A stretch of DNA of 64,000 nucleotides from Streptomyces venezuelae (GTDB lineage: Bacteria > Actinomycetota > Actinomycetes > Streptomycetales > Streptomycetaceae): positions 744,001-808,000 of the forward strand of contig NZ_CP029190.1 of the NCBI RefSeq assembly GCF_008642295.1. The letters are read 5' to 3'. This document shows positions 9,571 through 18,278 of the stretch, one piece after another; within the stretch, counting starts at the first letter, position 1, and each line of letters begins with the position of its first letter. Below the pieces are notes generated by a model that saw nothing but the letters and a program-made list of their open reading frames with translations, was not told the origin of the DNA and did not search any database. A program made the translations under genes and the position numbers.

Positions 9571-12261
9571 TCAGCGAAGGCGGCGAAGATACGGGTCGAA
9601 CGGCCGGGACGGCTCCAGGTGCATGCGGACGTCGACGATGTCCATGCCGTCAGGGCGCGCGATGACGGGGTTGAGGTCAGCTTCGGTGATGTGTGGCAGG
9701 TCGTTCGCCATCCGGGACAGCCTCAGCAGTAGTTGGCCGAGGCCATCCAGGTCGACCGGTTCCGCACCGCGGTGGCCGAAGAGCAGCGGGGCGCAGCGTG
9801 GTGCGCTCACCAGGTCGTGGACGTCCTGGTCGGTGAGTGGCGCGAGCCGGGCGGCGTGGTCGGCGAGCACCTCGGTCGCCGTGCCGCCGAGGCCGAACAT
9901 CACCAGGGGCCCGAAGACCGCGTCCTGCACGACACCGGCGAAGAGTTCGACGCCGCGCCGTGCCATGGGCTGCACCAGGACACCGGCGAGCTTCCCGCGG
10001 AAGCGGTCGGCCAGGTCCCGGTAGGCGGCCGATACCTGGGCGTCGTCCTGGAGGTCGAGCCGGACGGCGTGTTCCTCGCTCTTGTGGACAAGGCCCGGCC
10101 AGTACGCCTTGAGCACCGCGCCACCGTACCCGTCACGGAACCGGAGCGCGGCGGAGACGGCGTCCGACTCGTTGTGCGCCCACTCCCACGGAACCTGCGG
10201 GATGCCGTAGCAGTCCAGGAGACCGGCACATGTACCAGGGTCCGCCCAGCCGCCGTCGGGATGGGCGGAAAGGAATTCGGTGACGACTTCGACTGCGCGC
10301 GAGGGGTCGATGGCCTGAAGATCGGCCACGGTTCCTGTCGGGCGGGCGAGCCACTCGGTGCGATCGGCCGCATGCACCAGTGCCTGCGCCGCGGACTGCG
10401 GATCGGCGTAGGCGGGGACGGTGGCGTGGTGGCCCGTGAGGTAGCCGACGGAGGCGGTCTGACCGGGAAGCACGACAGCGACGGGAAAGGCCTGCTCCTC
10501 GGCCGTGCGGACGACCGAGCGGGTGAGGTCGTCCCCGGTGGCGGTGGCGACTGCCGTGGGGACCAGGGACACGGTCAGGGCGTCCACCTCGCCGCTGCCG
10601 ATCAGCTCGACCAGGCAGTCGCGCAGTTGTGCCTCGGAGACGGCCGCAGTGGTGTCGACCGGGTTGGCGGCGGTCGCACCCCCGGGGAGGATGCCCAGGA
10701 GCCGCCTGGTCAGTTCTGCTGACAGGACCGGTACGACCAGTCCGGACTCGACCACGGCGTCCGCCGCGAGGACGCCGGTGCCGCCGGCGTTGGAGACGAC
10801 GGCGACCCTGCGCCCGGCCGGGAGCGGCTGTGAGTGCAGGAACGCGGCCGTGCCGAGGAGTTCGGCGATGCCGCGGGTGGAGGTGACCCCGGCCTGCCGG
10901 AAGAGGGCCTGGCGGGTCATGGTGGGCGTCGCCGCGGCGGCGGTGTGCGAGGCGGCTGCCCGTCGGCCGACCGCCGTGCGCCCGGCGTCGACGGTCAGGA
11001 CGGGAATGCGGCGGGTGACCCGGCGGGCGGTACGGGAGAAGGCGCGGGCGTTGCCGAACGACTCCAGGTGGAGCAGTGCCAGATCGGTCCGGCCGTCGGT
11101 CTCCCACCACTGGAGCATGTCGTTGCCGCTGACGTCGTACTTGTCGCCGAGCGACACGAAGGTCGAGACCCCGATGCCCAGACGGGACAGCCCGGTCAGC
11201 AGGGCGATGCCCACGCCGCCGGACTGGACGGCGACTCCGGCGGTGCCGGGGCTGGGGAGGTCGGCGGCGAAGGTGGCGTCCAGCCGTACGCCGTCCTCGG
11301 TGTTGGCCAGGCCCAGGCAGTTCGGGCCGACGAGCCGCATCCCGTGGCGGCGGCACGCTGTGAGCAGGCCGCGCCCGTGTTCGCGGTCCAAGCCGGCCGA
11401 CAACACCAGCAGTGCGCGCACACCGTGCCTTCCGCACTCCTCGGCGACGGTCGGCACGGCTGCGGCCGGCACGGCGAGGACGGCGAGGTCGGGTGCCTGT
11501 GGCAGGTCGGACACGGAACGGTACGTGGTCACGCCGAGGACGGCCGCCGCCACCGGGTGCACGGCGAACAGCCGGCCGTTGAAGCCTCCCAGGCGCAGGT
11601 TGTTCAGGACGGCGCGCCCGACGGAGCCCGGCCGCCGGCCGGGCCCCACGACCACGACCGACCGGGGCCTGAGCAGCGGCTGGAGGCTGGCGACGTCGGC
11701 CGTCCGGCCGCGCGCCTCGACGGCGGACAGATACGTCTCGTCCGCCTCCAGCCGCACCAGGCAGTGCACCTCCGGCCCGTCGAAGTGCCGCGTGACGCTC
11801 AGCCCCAGGTCCGCGAAGACCTTGAGCACGTCACGGTTCTCCGAGAGGGCGTCGGCCGCGAACGCCGTGATGCCGTCGTTCCTCGCCGCGGAAGCGGCGT
11901 GTTCGAGCAGCACGGTGCCCACGCCCCGGTGGTGCCAGCGGTCCGCGACCGCCAGGGCCAGGTCCCCGTGATCGGTGCCCGGCAGCCGCTCGTACTCGAC
12001 GAGCCCGACCGCCTCGCCCCCCGCCTCGGCGAGCAGGGCCCTGCGTCCTGGGGAAGCCGGACGGCAGACCCGCTCGGCCGACTGCTCCGCCGAACGCCGG
12101 TTCGCCGTGAAGAAGCGCAGGCGCAGGTTCTCCGGCGACATCCCGGCGTAGAACGCGTCCACCTCTGCCAGATCGTCCGGCCGGACCGGCCGGACGGACA
12201 CGGTCGCCCCGTCCGCGAGGAGAACGTGCACCTCGCGCGGCTCCGCCACCGTCGGTGCCAT
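9571..12261 (-). CDS. GNAT domain fused to NDP-forming acyl-CoA synthetase
   Basis: The 896-residue protein starts with a GNAT acetyltransferase domain (about 1-175; acetyl-CoA loop near RWHHRGVGTVLLEHAA). A CoA-binding Rossmann domain follows (LRPRSVVVVGPGRRPGSVGR), then a ligase-CoA domain (AVQSGGVGIALL, SLGDKYDVSGNDML, SHTAAAATP) and a C-terminal ATP-grasp part (GYGGAVLKAYWPGLVHKSEE, FGLGGTATEVLAD). The ligase half resembles ADP/GDP-forming acetate-CoA ligases. In related Pat proteins the ligase part is often only regulatory for the acetyltransferase. It could make ATP from acyl-CoA or acetylate enzymes such as acetyl-CoA synthetase. The ATG is preceded by GAGGAGG. It is divergent from the CBS gene at 12523. 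Confidence 0.85.
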   Translation of the reverse strand: MAPTVAEPREVHVLLADGATVSVRPVRPDDLAEVDAFYAGMSPENLRLRFFTANRRSAEQSAERVCRPASPGRRALLAEAGGEAVGLVEYERLPGTDHGDLALAVADRWHHRGVGTVLLEHAASAARNDGITAFAADALSENRDVLKVFADLGLSVTRHFDGPEVHCLVRLEADETYLSAVEARGRTADVASLQPLLRPRSVVVVGPGRRPGSVGRAVLNNLRLGGFNGRLFAVHPVAAAVLGVTTYRSVSDLPQAPDLAVLAVPAAAVPTVAEECGRHGVRALLVLSAGLDREHGRGLLTACRRHGMRLVGPNCLGLANTEDGVRLDATFAADLPSPGTAGVAVQSGGVGIALLTGLSRLGIGVSTFVSLGDKYDVSGNDMLQWWETDGRTDLALLHLESFGNARAFSRTARRVTRRIPVLTVDAGRTAVGRRAAASHTAAAATPTMTRQALFRQAGVTSTRGIAELLGTAAFLHSQPLPAGRRVAVVSNAGGTGVLAADAVVESGLVVPVLSAELTRRLLGILPGGATAANPVDTTAAVSEAQLRDCLVELIGSGEVDALTVSLVPTAVATATGDDLTRSVVRTAEEQAFPVAVVLPGQTASVGYLTGHHATVPAYADPQSAAQALVHAADRTEWLARPTGTVADLQAIDPSRAVEVVTEFLSAHPDGGWADPGTCAGLLDCYGIPQVPWEWAHNESDAVSAALRFRDGYGGAVLKAYWPGLVHKSEEHAVRLDLQDDAQVSAAYRDLADRFRGKLAGVLVQPMARRGVELFAGVVQDAVFGPLVMFGLGGTATEVLADHAARLAPLTDQDVHDLVSAPRCAPLLFGHRGAEPVDLDGLGQLLLRLSRMANDLPHITEADLNPVIARPDGMDIVDVRMHLEPSRPFDPYLRRLR

Positions 12262-12377
12262 GACCGGCCTCCTCTCGTGAGGCTGTGGGCAGGGGCCTGC
12301 ATGCGAACCGCGCCACTCCGGATGTTCGCCCTCCCCCATCGTGGACTCCCTGAAGCACACCCGGCCACGCCGACGAG

Positions 12378-12392
12378 GGGCCACTCGGACCT
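12378..12392. promoter_or_regulatory. candidate island operator
   Basis: GGGCCACTCGGACCT matches the recurrent GGGNCC-N3-CGGNCC palindrome. It lies in the divergent gap between the acyl-CoA synthetase gene (start 12261) and the CBS gene (start 12523). A second palindrome, CACAGGGCCCCTGTG at 12404-12418, is symmetric except for its centre base. Confidence 0.5.
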
Positions 12393-12522
12393 CCGCTCTG
12401 ACCCACAGGGCCCCTGTGCGGGAAGTGCTCGGGTGCTCAGATGGAGGAAGGGTCCAAGCCAACCTGTACGCACCTCACGGGAGCGGCAGGTTCCATGACC
12501 GAACACGGCGAAGGAGCCGGTC

Positions 12523-13167
12523 ATGCCCGCATCCCGCTACACCGTCAGTGACGTCATGACGCACACCGCGATCGCCATCGGCCGCGAGGCTTCCTACAAG
12601 GAGATCGTCGAACTGATGCACGCATGGAAGGTGAGTGCGGTTCCCGTCCTGGAAGGTGAGGGCCGCGTCGTCGGAGTCGTCTCCGAGGCCGACCTGCTGC
12701 CGAAGGAGGAGTTCCGCCGCGAGGAGCCCCACCTCCCGGACCAGCTGGAGGAGGCCGCCAAGGCGGGTGGCGTGCTCGCCGAGGACCTGATGTCGAGTCC
12801 GGCGGTCACCGTGCACCCGGACGCCACCATCGCCGAGGCGGCCCGCATCATGGCCCGCAAGCACGTCAAGCGCCTGCCGGTGGTGAACAGGATCGGCATG
12901 CTGGAGGGCGTCGTCAGCCGCAGCGACCTGCTGAAGGTCTTCCTGCGCCCCGACGAGGAGCTGGCGGAGGAGATCCGCCAGGCCGTGCTCACCGAACTCG
13001 CACCCGGCGTGCCGCTGGACTTCACCGTGGAGGAGGGTGTCGTCACCCTCCGGGGACCGGTACACGACCGGGCCCTGATTCCCCTCCTTGCCCGCGCCAT
13101 CCGCGCCGTCGAAGGGGTCGTCGACGTCCGGATGGAACTCGGCGGGGCGGTATCGGCCGACGCGTAG
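12523..13167 (+). CDS. CBS-pair protein with C-terminal BON domain
   Basis: The 214-residue protein has two CBS motifs (about 5-60 and 85-145; TVSDVMTHTAIAIGREASY and EDLMSSPAVTVHPDATIAE) and a BON domain from about 150 (PLDFTVEEGVVTLRGPVHDR). CBS pairs bind adenosine ligands such as AMP or ATP. BON domains bind membranes or other ligands. The target here is unknown. AAGGAG lies eight bases before the ATG. It is one of six such proteins in the island and lies next to the response regulator gene. It is very similar to the copy at 51915 (shared VLEGEGRVVGVVSEADLLPK). Confidence 0.88.
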   Translation: MPASRYTVSDVMTHTAIAIGREASYKEIVELMHAWKVSAVPVLEGEGRVVGVVSEADLLPKEEFRREEPHLPDQLEEAAKAGGVLAEDLMSSPAVTVHPDATIAEAARIMARKHVKRLPVVNRIGMLEGVVSRSDLLKVFLRPDEELAEEIRQAVLTELAPGVPLDFTVEEGVVTLRGPVHDRALIPLLARAIRAVEGVVDVRMELGGAVSADA

Positions 13168-13296
13168 GCCGGCGTGGGCACCGTCCGCCCGCAAGAGCAG
13201 CCCCGGGCCTGCCTCGGTTCGAAGGTGCGAAGCGCCCTTCTCCTGAGACAATTCGGGTGGAAGCGTGCGTAGCGTGATCCGGATCAGGCGGCGACC

Positions 13297-14019
13297 ATGT
13301 CGGACGTACCCGGCGCCTCCCCCGAGGTGCCGATCAAGGTGTTCCTCCTCGACGACCACGAGGTGGTCCGCCGTGGACTGCGGGACCTCCTCGACGCCGA
13401 GCCCGGCATCACCGTCGTGGGCGAGGCCGGCAGCGCGGAGCAGGCACTGGCCCGGGGGCCGGCCCTCCGTCCCGACGTCGCCGTGCTCGACGTCCGGCTG
13501 CCCGACGGCGACGGCATCACCGTCTGCCGGGAACTGCGCTCGCGTATGCCGGAGCTGGCTTGCCTGATGCTGACCTCGTTCGACGACGAGGACGCCCTGC
13601 TGGACGCGATCATGGCGGGGGCGGCCGGATACGTACTCAAGCAGATCAAGGGCTCGGATCTCGTCTCCGCCGTCCGGATGGTGGCCACCGGCCAGTCCAT
13701 GCTCGACCCGGCCACCACCGCGCGCCTGATGCACTCCCTACGCGACCCGGAAGCCGCCAAGGACCCCGAGGACGCCCGGCTCGCCACCCTGTCCGAGCGG
13801 GAACGGGCAGTCCTGGAACTGATCGGCGACGGCCTCACCAACCGCCAGATCGCCAAGCAGCTCTACCTCTCGGAGAAGACGGTCAAGAATCACATCTCCA
13901 GGCTGCTGGGCAAGCTGGGCGTGGAACGCCGGGTCCAGGCGGCAGTGATCGCCGCGCAGGTCCACGGCCAGGGACACCCGGGCGAAACCACACCGAAAGC
14001 CGATCGTCACACTGAGTGA
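13297..14019 (+). CDS. NarL/LuxR response regulator, DevR/DosR/OsdR-like
   Basis: The 240-residue protein has a receiver domain with acidic pocket D19-D20, phospho-acceptor D65 (VAVLDVRLPDGDG), T93 (LMLTSFDDE) and K115 (GYVLKQIKG). It ends in a LuxR-type helix-turn-helix (LSERERAVLELIGDGLTNRQ, LYLSEKTVKNHISRLLGKLG). The LSEKTVKNHIS recognition helix closely matches mycobacterial DosR. In S. coelicolor the corresponding regulator is OsdR. It probably controls the island through the recurrent GGGNCC-N3-CGGNCC sites. Its likely kinase partner is not adjacent but lies at 27595. The ribosome site is weak, and no clear copy of the palindrome was seen just upstream. Confidence 0.92.
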   Translation: MSDVPGASPEVPIKVFLLDDHEVVRRGLRDLLDAEPGITVVGEAGSAEQALARGPALRPDVAVLDVRLPDGDGITVCRELRSRMPELACLMLTSFDDEDALLDAIMAGAAGYVLKQIKGSDLVSAVRMVATGQSMLDPATTARLMHSLRDPEAAKDPEDARLATLSERERAVLELIGDGLTNRQIAKQLYLSEKTVKNHISRLLGKLGVERRVQAAVIAAQVHGQGHPGETTPKADRHTE

Positions 14020-14145
14020 CACGTGCGCCGCCGCGCGAATCGCACCGGATCGACCCCGCGCGGGGATGGCGCGTCGCGTCCCGTCTCCACGCGCAGGTGC
14101 CTGGCTGACGGCGACGCCCCCGGCGGGAGACGGAAGGAGATCACG

Positions 14146-14805
14146 GTGAGGCACAGAGAAGTGGGCGAACTGATGACACGCGAGGTCGTCACGGTTCCCC
14201 GGGGCGCGACGTTCAAGGACATCGTGCGGACACTCGGCGAGCAAAGGGTGTCCGCGGTGGCGGTCACCGACGACGACGGCCACCCGCTTGGCGTGATCTC
14301 CGAGAGCGACCTGCTGCCGAAGACCGCCGACCAGGGCGACTGGTTCAGCTCCCTGCCACACCCCGACCCCTGGGAGAGCGACAAGGCCACCGGCACCAGG
14401 GCGGAGGAGCTGATGTCGGCGCCGGCCGTCTGCGCGCGGCCGGACTGGACGGTGGCGGAGGCCGCCCGTCTCATGGAGAGCCAGCAGGTGAAGAGGCTAC
14501 TGGTGGTCGACGACGCCGACCTGCTGGTGGGCATCGTCACCCGTGGCGACCTGCTGCGGATCTTCCTGCGCGACGACGACGCCATCCGCCACGAGATCAC
14601 CGCGGATGTCCTCGGCGGGACCTTGCACCTGGAGCCCACCGCCGTGTCCGTCGAGGTGGTGGACGGGCAGGTGACCCTGCACGGCGCGGTGCGCTTCCGG
14701 AGCCTCGTCCCCGTCGTCGAGCGGCTGTGCCGAACCGTCGACGGCGTCGTCCGGGTCACGGAGCACCTCGCGTGGGAGACCGACGACACCGGCACGGGAC
14801 GCTGA
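14146..14805 (+). CDS. CBS-pair protein with BON domain
   Basis: The 219-residue protein begins at a GTG preceded by GGAAGGAGA. An earlier in-frame ATG at 14023 would add 41 residues unlike the family, so it is rejected. The CBS motifs are VGELMTREVVTVPRGATFKD and EELMSAPAVCARPDWTVAEA. The BON part is VSVEVVDGQVTLHGAVRFRS. It lies downstream of the response regulator gene on the same strand. The ligand and partner are unknown. Confidence 0.85.
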   Translation: MRHREVGELMTREVVTVPRGATFKDIVRTLGEQRVSAVAVTDDDGHPLGVISESDLLPKTADQGDWFSSLPHPDPWESDKATGTRAEELMSAPAVCARPDWTVAEAARLMESQQVKRLLVVDDADLLVGIVTRGDLLRIFLRDDDAIRHEITADVLGGTLHLEPTAVSVEVVDGQVTLHGAVRFRSLVPVVERLCRTVDGVVRVTEHLAWETDDTGTGR

Positions 14806-14920
14806 GCCGACCGGGTCGCTCGCCGGCTGCCGGCTCAGGCCGTGCTGTTTCGCCCGGCAGCCTGCGGGAGTGGCTACCGGTATCCGCACGTCGTGGTGCC
14901 CGGCCGGTTCGGCGCCGCAC

Positions 14921-14959
14921 AGGGCCATGCGGGCCCGCCGTGCGGGTCCACTCGGCCCT
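14921..14959. promoter_or_regulatory. candidate island operators
   Basis: Two copies of the palindrome lie 9 bases apart: AGGGCCATGCGGGCCC at 14921-14936 (imperfect) and GGGTCCACTCGGCCCT at 14944-14959. The second ends 64 bases before the start of the CBS gene at 15024. Confidence 0.5.
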
Positions 14960-15023
14960 CGCCGGGCCTTGCGCCCCGATCTACGGTGAACTCCATGGAG
15001 CGTGATGGGGAAGGAGCTGGGCG

Positions 15024-15515
15024 ATGAACGTGTCCGCATCCATGTCCGCGCCCGCAGTGTCCGTCGACGGCACGACGACCATCGGTGAGGCAGCCCGCCT
15101 GATGGACATCCATGGCGTCGGCTGCCTCGTGGTGACGGAGGGCGAAGTGCTGCGCGGCATCGTCACCGACCGTGATATAGCCGTCCGTGCGATGGCCCCA
15201 GGGCTCGACCGCGACGAGCCGGTGGCGGAGGTCATGACCACCCCGACCGTCACCGTCGACGTGGCCGACGACATCCACGCCGCCTATCGAACGTTCCGCA
15301 ACAGCGGTGTCCGGCGGCTCCCCGTTCTCGACGGACAGCGTGTCGTGGGCATGTTGACAGTGGACGACCTGCTGATGGACGTCTTCCGGAGGGTGGCCGA
15401 TCTGCTCGGCCCGATCGCCTGGAGCGTGCTGGAGGAGCCTCCAGGCCCCCAGGACGAAATCGGCCCGCACACACGAATGGACGGAAAGAGTCCGCCCGCT
15501 TCTCGCGGATCCTGA
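15024..15515 (+). CDS. CBS-pair protein without BON domain
   Basis: The 163-residue protein has two CBS motifs (MSAPAVSVDGTTTIGEAARL at the start; VAEVMTTPTVTVDVADDIHA in the middle) with the typical GIVTDRDIAVRAM segment. A disordered C-terminal tail (EEPPGPQDEIGPHTRMDGKS) replaces the BON domain. It resembles Hrp1-like proteins of the mycobacterial DosR regulon. AAGGAG precedes the ATG at about ten bases. Confidence 0.85.
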   Translation: MNVSASMSAPAVSVDGTTTIGEAARLMDIHGVGCLVVTEGEVLRGIVTDRDIAVRAMAPGLDRDEPVAEVMTTPTVTVDVADDIHAAYRTFRNSGVRRLPVLDGQRVVGMLTVDDLLMDVFRRVADLLGPIAWSVLEEPPGPQDEIGPHTRMDGKSPPASRGS

Positions 15516-15915
15516 TCGTGCGGTGCACGGCCGTCAGCCGCTTCTCCGCATCCTCACGGGACTCCTCCCGTCACCTTCATCACACCACGGGCCGCAGACG
15601 GCCGCCAGGGCCGAACGGTCCCTTTCCGGCCCCGGACAGCCCTCGCGCTCCGCGGGCGAGTGGGCCACAGGTGGTCCGGCGCGGGAGCGCCTCCGACGTC
15701 GGCTGCCGGGCCCCGCCCGTCACCTGCCGCCGGGGCGTCCTAGGACCGCCCCCGCGAAGGCGACCGGTGCGTCGATGCGGCACACCATCGCCTCCGTAGC
15801 CGACGATGGCGACGACGGGCGACTGGCCTCGGGGGCGGATCGCGTGTCGCTGTCCAGCGCTTGAGGTCGCGGAGGCCGGGACGGTGATGCCGTCCGGTCA
15901 CGGGAGCAGGGATCG
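15516..15915. other. intergenic region with an operator-like site
   Basis: No convincing gene was seen in these 400 bases. They contain a small hairpin, ACGGGACTCCTCCCGT at 15556-15571, just after the CBS gene, and GGGCCGAACGGTCCC at 15608-15622, a near-perfect copy of the island palindrome. The palindrome is about 300 bases before the hydrogenase protease gene, farther than at other sites, so an unrecognised promoter or small transcript may start here. Confidence 0.4.
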
Positions 15916-16437
15916 ATGAAGCGGCCAACCGGTACGGCGGTCATCGGGATCGGCAACGAGTTCCGGCGGGATGACGGGGTCGGGTGGGCCGTCGTCTCCC
16001 TGCTGAGGGACCGGGCCGCGCAGGGGCCGCTGCCTTCGGACACCCTTCTCGCGCAGTGCGACGGAGACCCTGGCCGGTTGATCACCCTCTGGGAGAACAC
16101 CGGGCTGACCGTCCTCGTCGACGCCTGCTTTCCCCCCTCCGCGGTACCCGGGCGGGTGCATCGGTGGTGTGCGGCCTCGGGCGATGATCTGGGCGCGGCC
16201 ACTCCGGGGCGGCACAGCACGCACGGGCTCGGTCCGGCCGAGGCGTTGCGTCTCGCCGAGGCGCTCGGACGCGCTCCCGGTCACCTCATCGTGTACGCGG
16301 TCGAAGGAGCCGACCGTTCGCTGGGCACGGGGCTCACTCCTGCGGTGGCGTGCGCTGTGCCCCGTCTGGCTCGGCAGGTCGAAGCGGACGTCGAGCAGTA
16401 CAGCGAGGCTCGGGCGCGCGGCCTCGGGGCAGGGTGA
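15916..16437 (+). CDS. [NiFe] hydrogenase maturation endopeptidase
   Basis: The 173-residue protein belongs to the HycI/HyaD/HoxW peptidase family, which trims the C-terminus of the hydrogenase large subunit after nickel insertion. It has the N-terminal GIGNEFRRDDGVG motif whose acidic residue binds nickel, VLVDAC in the second strand, and the STHGLGPAEALRLAE segment with the conserved histidine. The hydrogenase genes begin 200 bases later, separated by a hairpin. No hypABCDEF genes are in the window, so the remaining maturation proteins must be encoded elsewhere. Confidence 0.9.
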   Translation: MKRPTGTAVIGIGNEFRRDDGVGWAVVSLLRDRAAQGPLPSDTLLAQCDGDPGRLITLWENTGLTVLVDACFPPSAVPGRVHRWCAASGDDLGAATPGRHSTHGLGPAEALRLAEALGRAPGHLIVYAVEGADRSLGTGLTPAVACAVPRLARQVEADVEQYSEARARGLGAG

Positions 16438-16442
16438 GCGCC

Positions 16443-16476
16443 GGCCCGCCCTCGGGCGGCGGCCCGAGGGCGGGCC
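16443..16476 (+). terminator. hairpin between protease and hydrogenase operon
   Basis: GGCCCGCCCTCGGG faces CCCGAGGGCGGGCC as a perfect 14-base stem with a six-base loop, starting six bases after the protease stop. It suggests that the hydrogenase structural operon starts from its own promoter in 16477-16638. Confidence 0.75.
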
Positions 16477-16638
16477 CGTCCGACGGAACACGCCAGACGG
16501 CTTCGCGGGTCGACGACCTCGCACCTGACATGCTGTCACATGTTGATCGCGCCTGTACGGCAGGCCGAGTGCAGTGGTCTGCGGCGGACGGTCCGGTCCT
16601 CCTCCACGACCGAGGCGTGCGAAGACGGAGGCCACACC

Positions 16639-17808
16639 ATGACCGACGCCGCAGATGCCGGAGCGGCACTCGCCCCCCAGTCCGATGCGGTGCTCGACCG
16701 CGACGGTCTGGACGCGCTCGTACGTGCTCTGAAACAGCGCGGCCTCACCGTGGTCGGCCCCACCGTGCGCGACGGCGCGATCCTCCTCGCCGAACTGGAA
16801 TCGGCCGACGAGCTGCCCTATGGGTGGGGCGTGGAGCTGGAAGCGGGCCGGTACCGGCTGCACCGGAGGGGGGACGGGGCCGCCTTCGCGCACAGCGCGG
16901 GACCGCAGTCGTGGAAGTCGTTCCTGCATCCGGAACGCGTCCGTCAGTGGACTGCGGACCGCGGTCCCGGCGGCGGGATCACGGTCCGCGAGGAGAGACA
17001 TCAGGCCGTCTCCTACGCGTTCCTCGGCGTGAGACCCTGTGACCTGCGGGCCATTCGGATCCTGGACCGCGTGATGTCCGGCGGCCGGTACCGCGATCCC
17101 GCCTACCTCTCCCGGCGCACCGGGGCCTTCCTGATCGCAGTCGAGTGCACCGAACCGGGTGCCACCTGCTTCTGCGTGTCGATGGGCACGGGTCCGGCCG
17201 CGGACACCGGGTATGACCTCGCCCTCACCGAAGTCGTCGACGACGCCGGCCATCGCTTCCTGTGCCGCAGCGGAAGCGCGGAGGGAGCCGCGGTGCTCGC
17301 GGAGATCCCGCGCCGGAGCGCCGACGCCCCCACCCGTACCGCCGCTGCCGACGCCGTGGGCGCGGCAGCCGAACGTATGGGCCGGTCCATGCCGCCCGTG
17401 GACCTGCGCACACTGATGCGCGACAACCTGGAGGCGGAGCGCTGGGACGACGTCACTGCCCGGTGCCTGAGCTGCGGGAACTGCACCATGGTCTGCCCCA
17501 CCTGCTTCTGCACCACCACAGAGGACGTCACCGACCTGACCGGCGATCACGCCGAACGCTGGCGCCGCTGGGACTCCTGCTACGACCTGGACTTCTCCCT
17601 TCTTCACGGCGGACCGGTCCGGGCCACCCCACGCAGCCGCTACCGTCAGTGGCTCACCCACAAGCTGGGCACCTGGCACGACCAGTTCGACAGCTCCGGC
17701 TGTGTCGGCTGCGGACGGTGCATCGTCTGGTGCCCCACCGGCATCGACCTCACCGAAGAGGCCCACGCCCTGCACCAGGAAGCAACGCAGAGGGAGAGCG
17801 CGCCGTGA
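16639..17808 (+). CDS. hydrogenase beta-type 4Fe-4S subunit
   Basis: The 389-residue protein matches the HydB/HyhB iron-sulfur subunit of group 3b (sulfhydrogenase-type) hydrogenases, which links the gamma subunit to the small subunit. The first half has the conserved SYAFLGVRPCDLRAIRILDR and a cysteine-containing TEPGATCFCVSMG stretch. Two ferredoxin-type clusters follow near the C-terminus (CLSCGNCTMVCPTCFC and CVGCGRCIVWCP). The ATG at 16639 is chosen over 16540 because GGAGG precedes it and family similarity starts there. It is the first gene of a five-gene overlapping operon. Confidence 0.9.
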   Translation: MTDAADAGAALAPQSDAVLDRDGLDALVRALKQRGLTVVGPTVRDGAILLAELESADELPYGWGVELEAGRYRLHRRGDGAAFAHSAGPQSWKSFLHPERVRQWTADRGPGGGITVREERHQAVSYAFLGVRPCDLRAIRILDRVMSGGRYRDPAYLSRRTGAFLIAVECTEPGATCFCVSMGTGPAADTGYDLALTEVVDDAGHRFLCRSGSAEGAAVLAEIPRRSADAPTRTAAADAVGAAAERMGRSMPPVDLRTLMRDNLEAERWDDVTARCLSCGNCTMVCPTCFCTTTEDVTDLTGDHAERWRRWDSCYDLDFSLLHGGPVRATPRSRYRQWLTHKLGTWHDQFDSSGCVGCGRCIVWCPTGIDLTEEAHALHQEATQRESAP

Positions 17809-18278
17809 CCCCGCAGCGGGACGTGGGAGTACTCGCCGCCCTGCCCGCGGAGCACCATGGGCGGCTGATGGCCCTCGCCCGCGAGACCGCTTTCCCGGGG
17901 GCCACGCGGATCTTCGAGGAGGGCGAGAAGGCGGACCGCTTCTGGATCATCCGCTCGGGCACGGTGGCACTCGACGTCCAGGTACCCGGCCGCGGGCGCT
18001 CGGTCGTCGAGACCGTCGGTGCGGGCGCCCTGCTCGGCTGGTCCTGGCTGTGCCCGCCTCAGCAGTGGCACCTGGGGGCCGAGACCCGGGAGCCCGTCCG
18101 CGCCTGGCAGTTCGACGCGGGCGCGGTGAGGAACCTGTGCGCCGAGGACCCGGTGCTGGGTCTGGCGCTGGTCACGGTCGTCGCCGAGACCATCGGCGAC
18201 CGGCTCAGGGCCACCCGGACCCGGCTGCTCGACCTGTACGGACCGCAGGGATCGCAGGCGAGTGGGCCGACGCCATGA
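17805..18278 (+). CDS. stand-alone cyclic-nucleotide-binding protein in the hydrogenase operon
   Basis: The 157-residue protein is a Crp-type cNMP-binding beta-roll (FPGATRIFEEGEKADRFWII, VPGRGRSVVETVGAGALLGW) followed by the C-helix. It ends in RLRATRTRLLDLYGP with no helix-turn-helix. The phosphate-binding cassette is not canonical, so the ligand may not be cAMP. GTG overlaps the stop of the beta subunit and its stop overlaps the gamma start, so it is translated as part of the hydrogenase. Paralogs are at 27062 and 51434. It may regulate electron flow or sense a small molecule; its role is unknown. Confidence 0.85.
   Translation: MTPQRDVGVLAALPAEHHGRLMALARETAFPGATRIFEEGEKADRFWIIRSGTVALDVQVPGRGRSVVETVGAGALLGWSWLCPPQQWHLGAETREPVRAWQFDAGAVRNLCAEDPVLGLALVTVVAETIGDRLRATRTRLLDLYGPQGSQASGPTP

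Noticed and set aside
15775..15864. Short plus-strand frame (about 29 codons) before the hydrogenase protease gene
   Set aside because: It has no ribosome site or family similarity, and a GC-rich gap of 400 bases commonly holds such frames.
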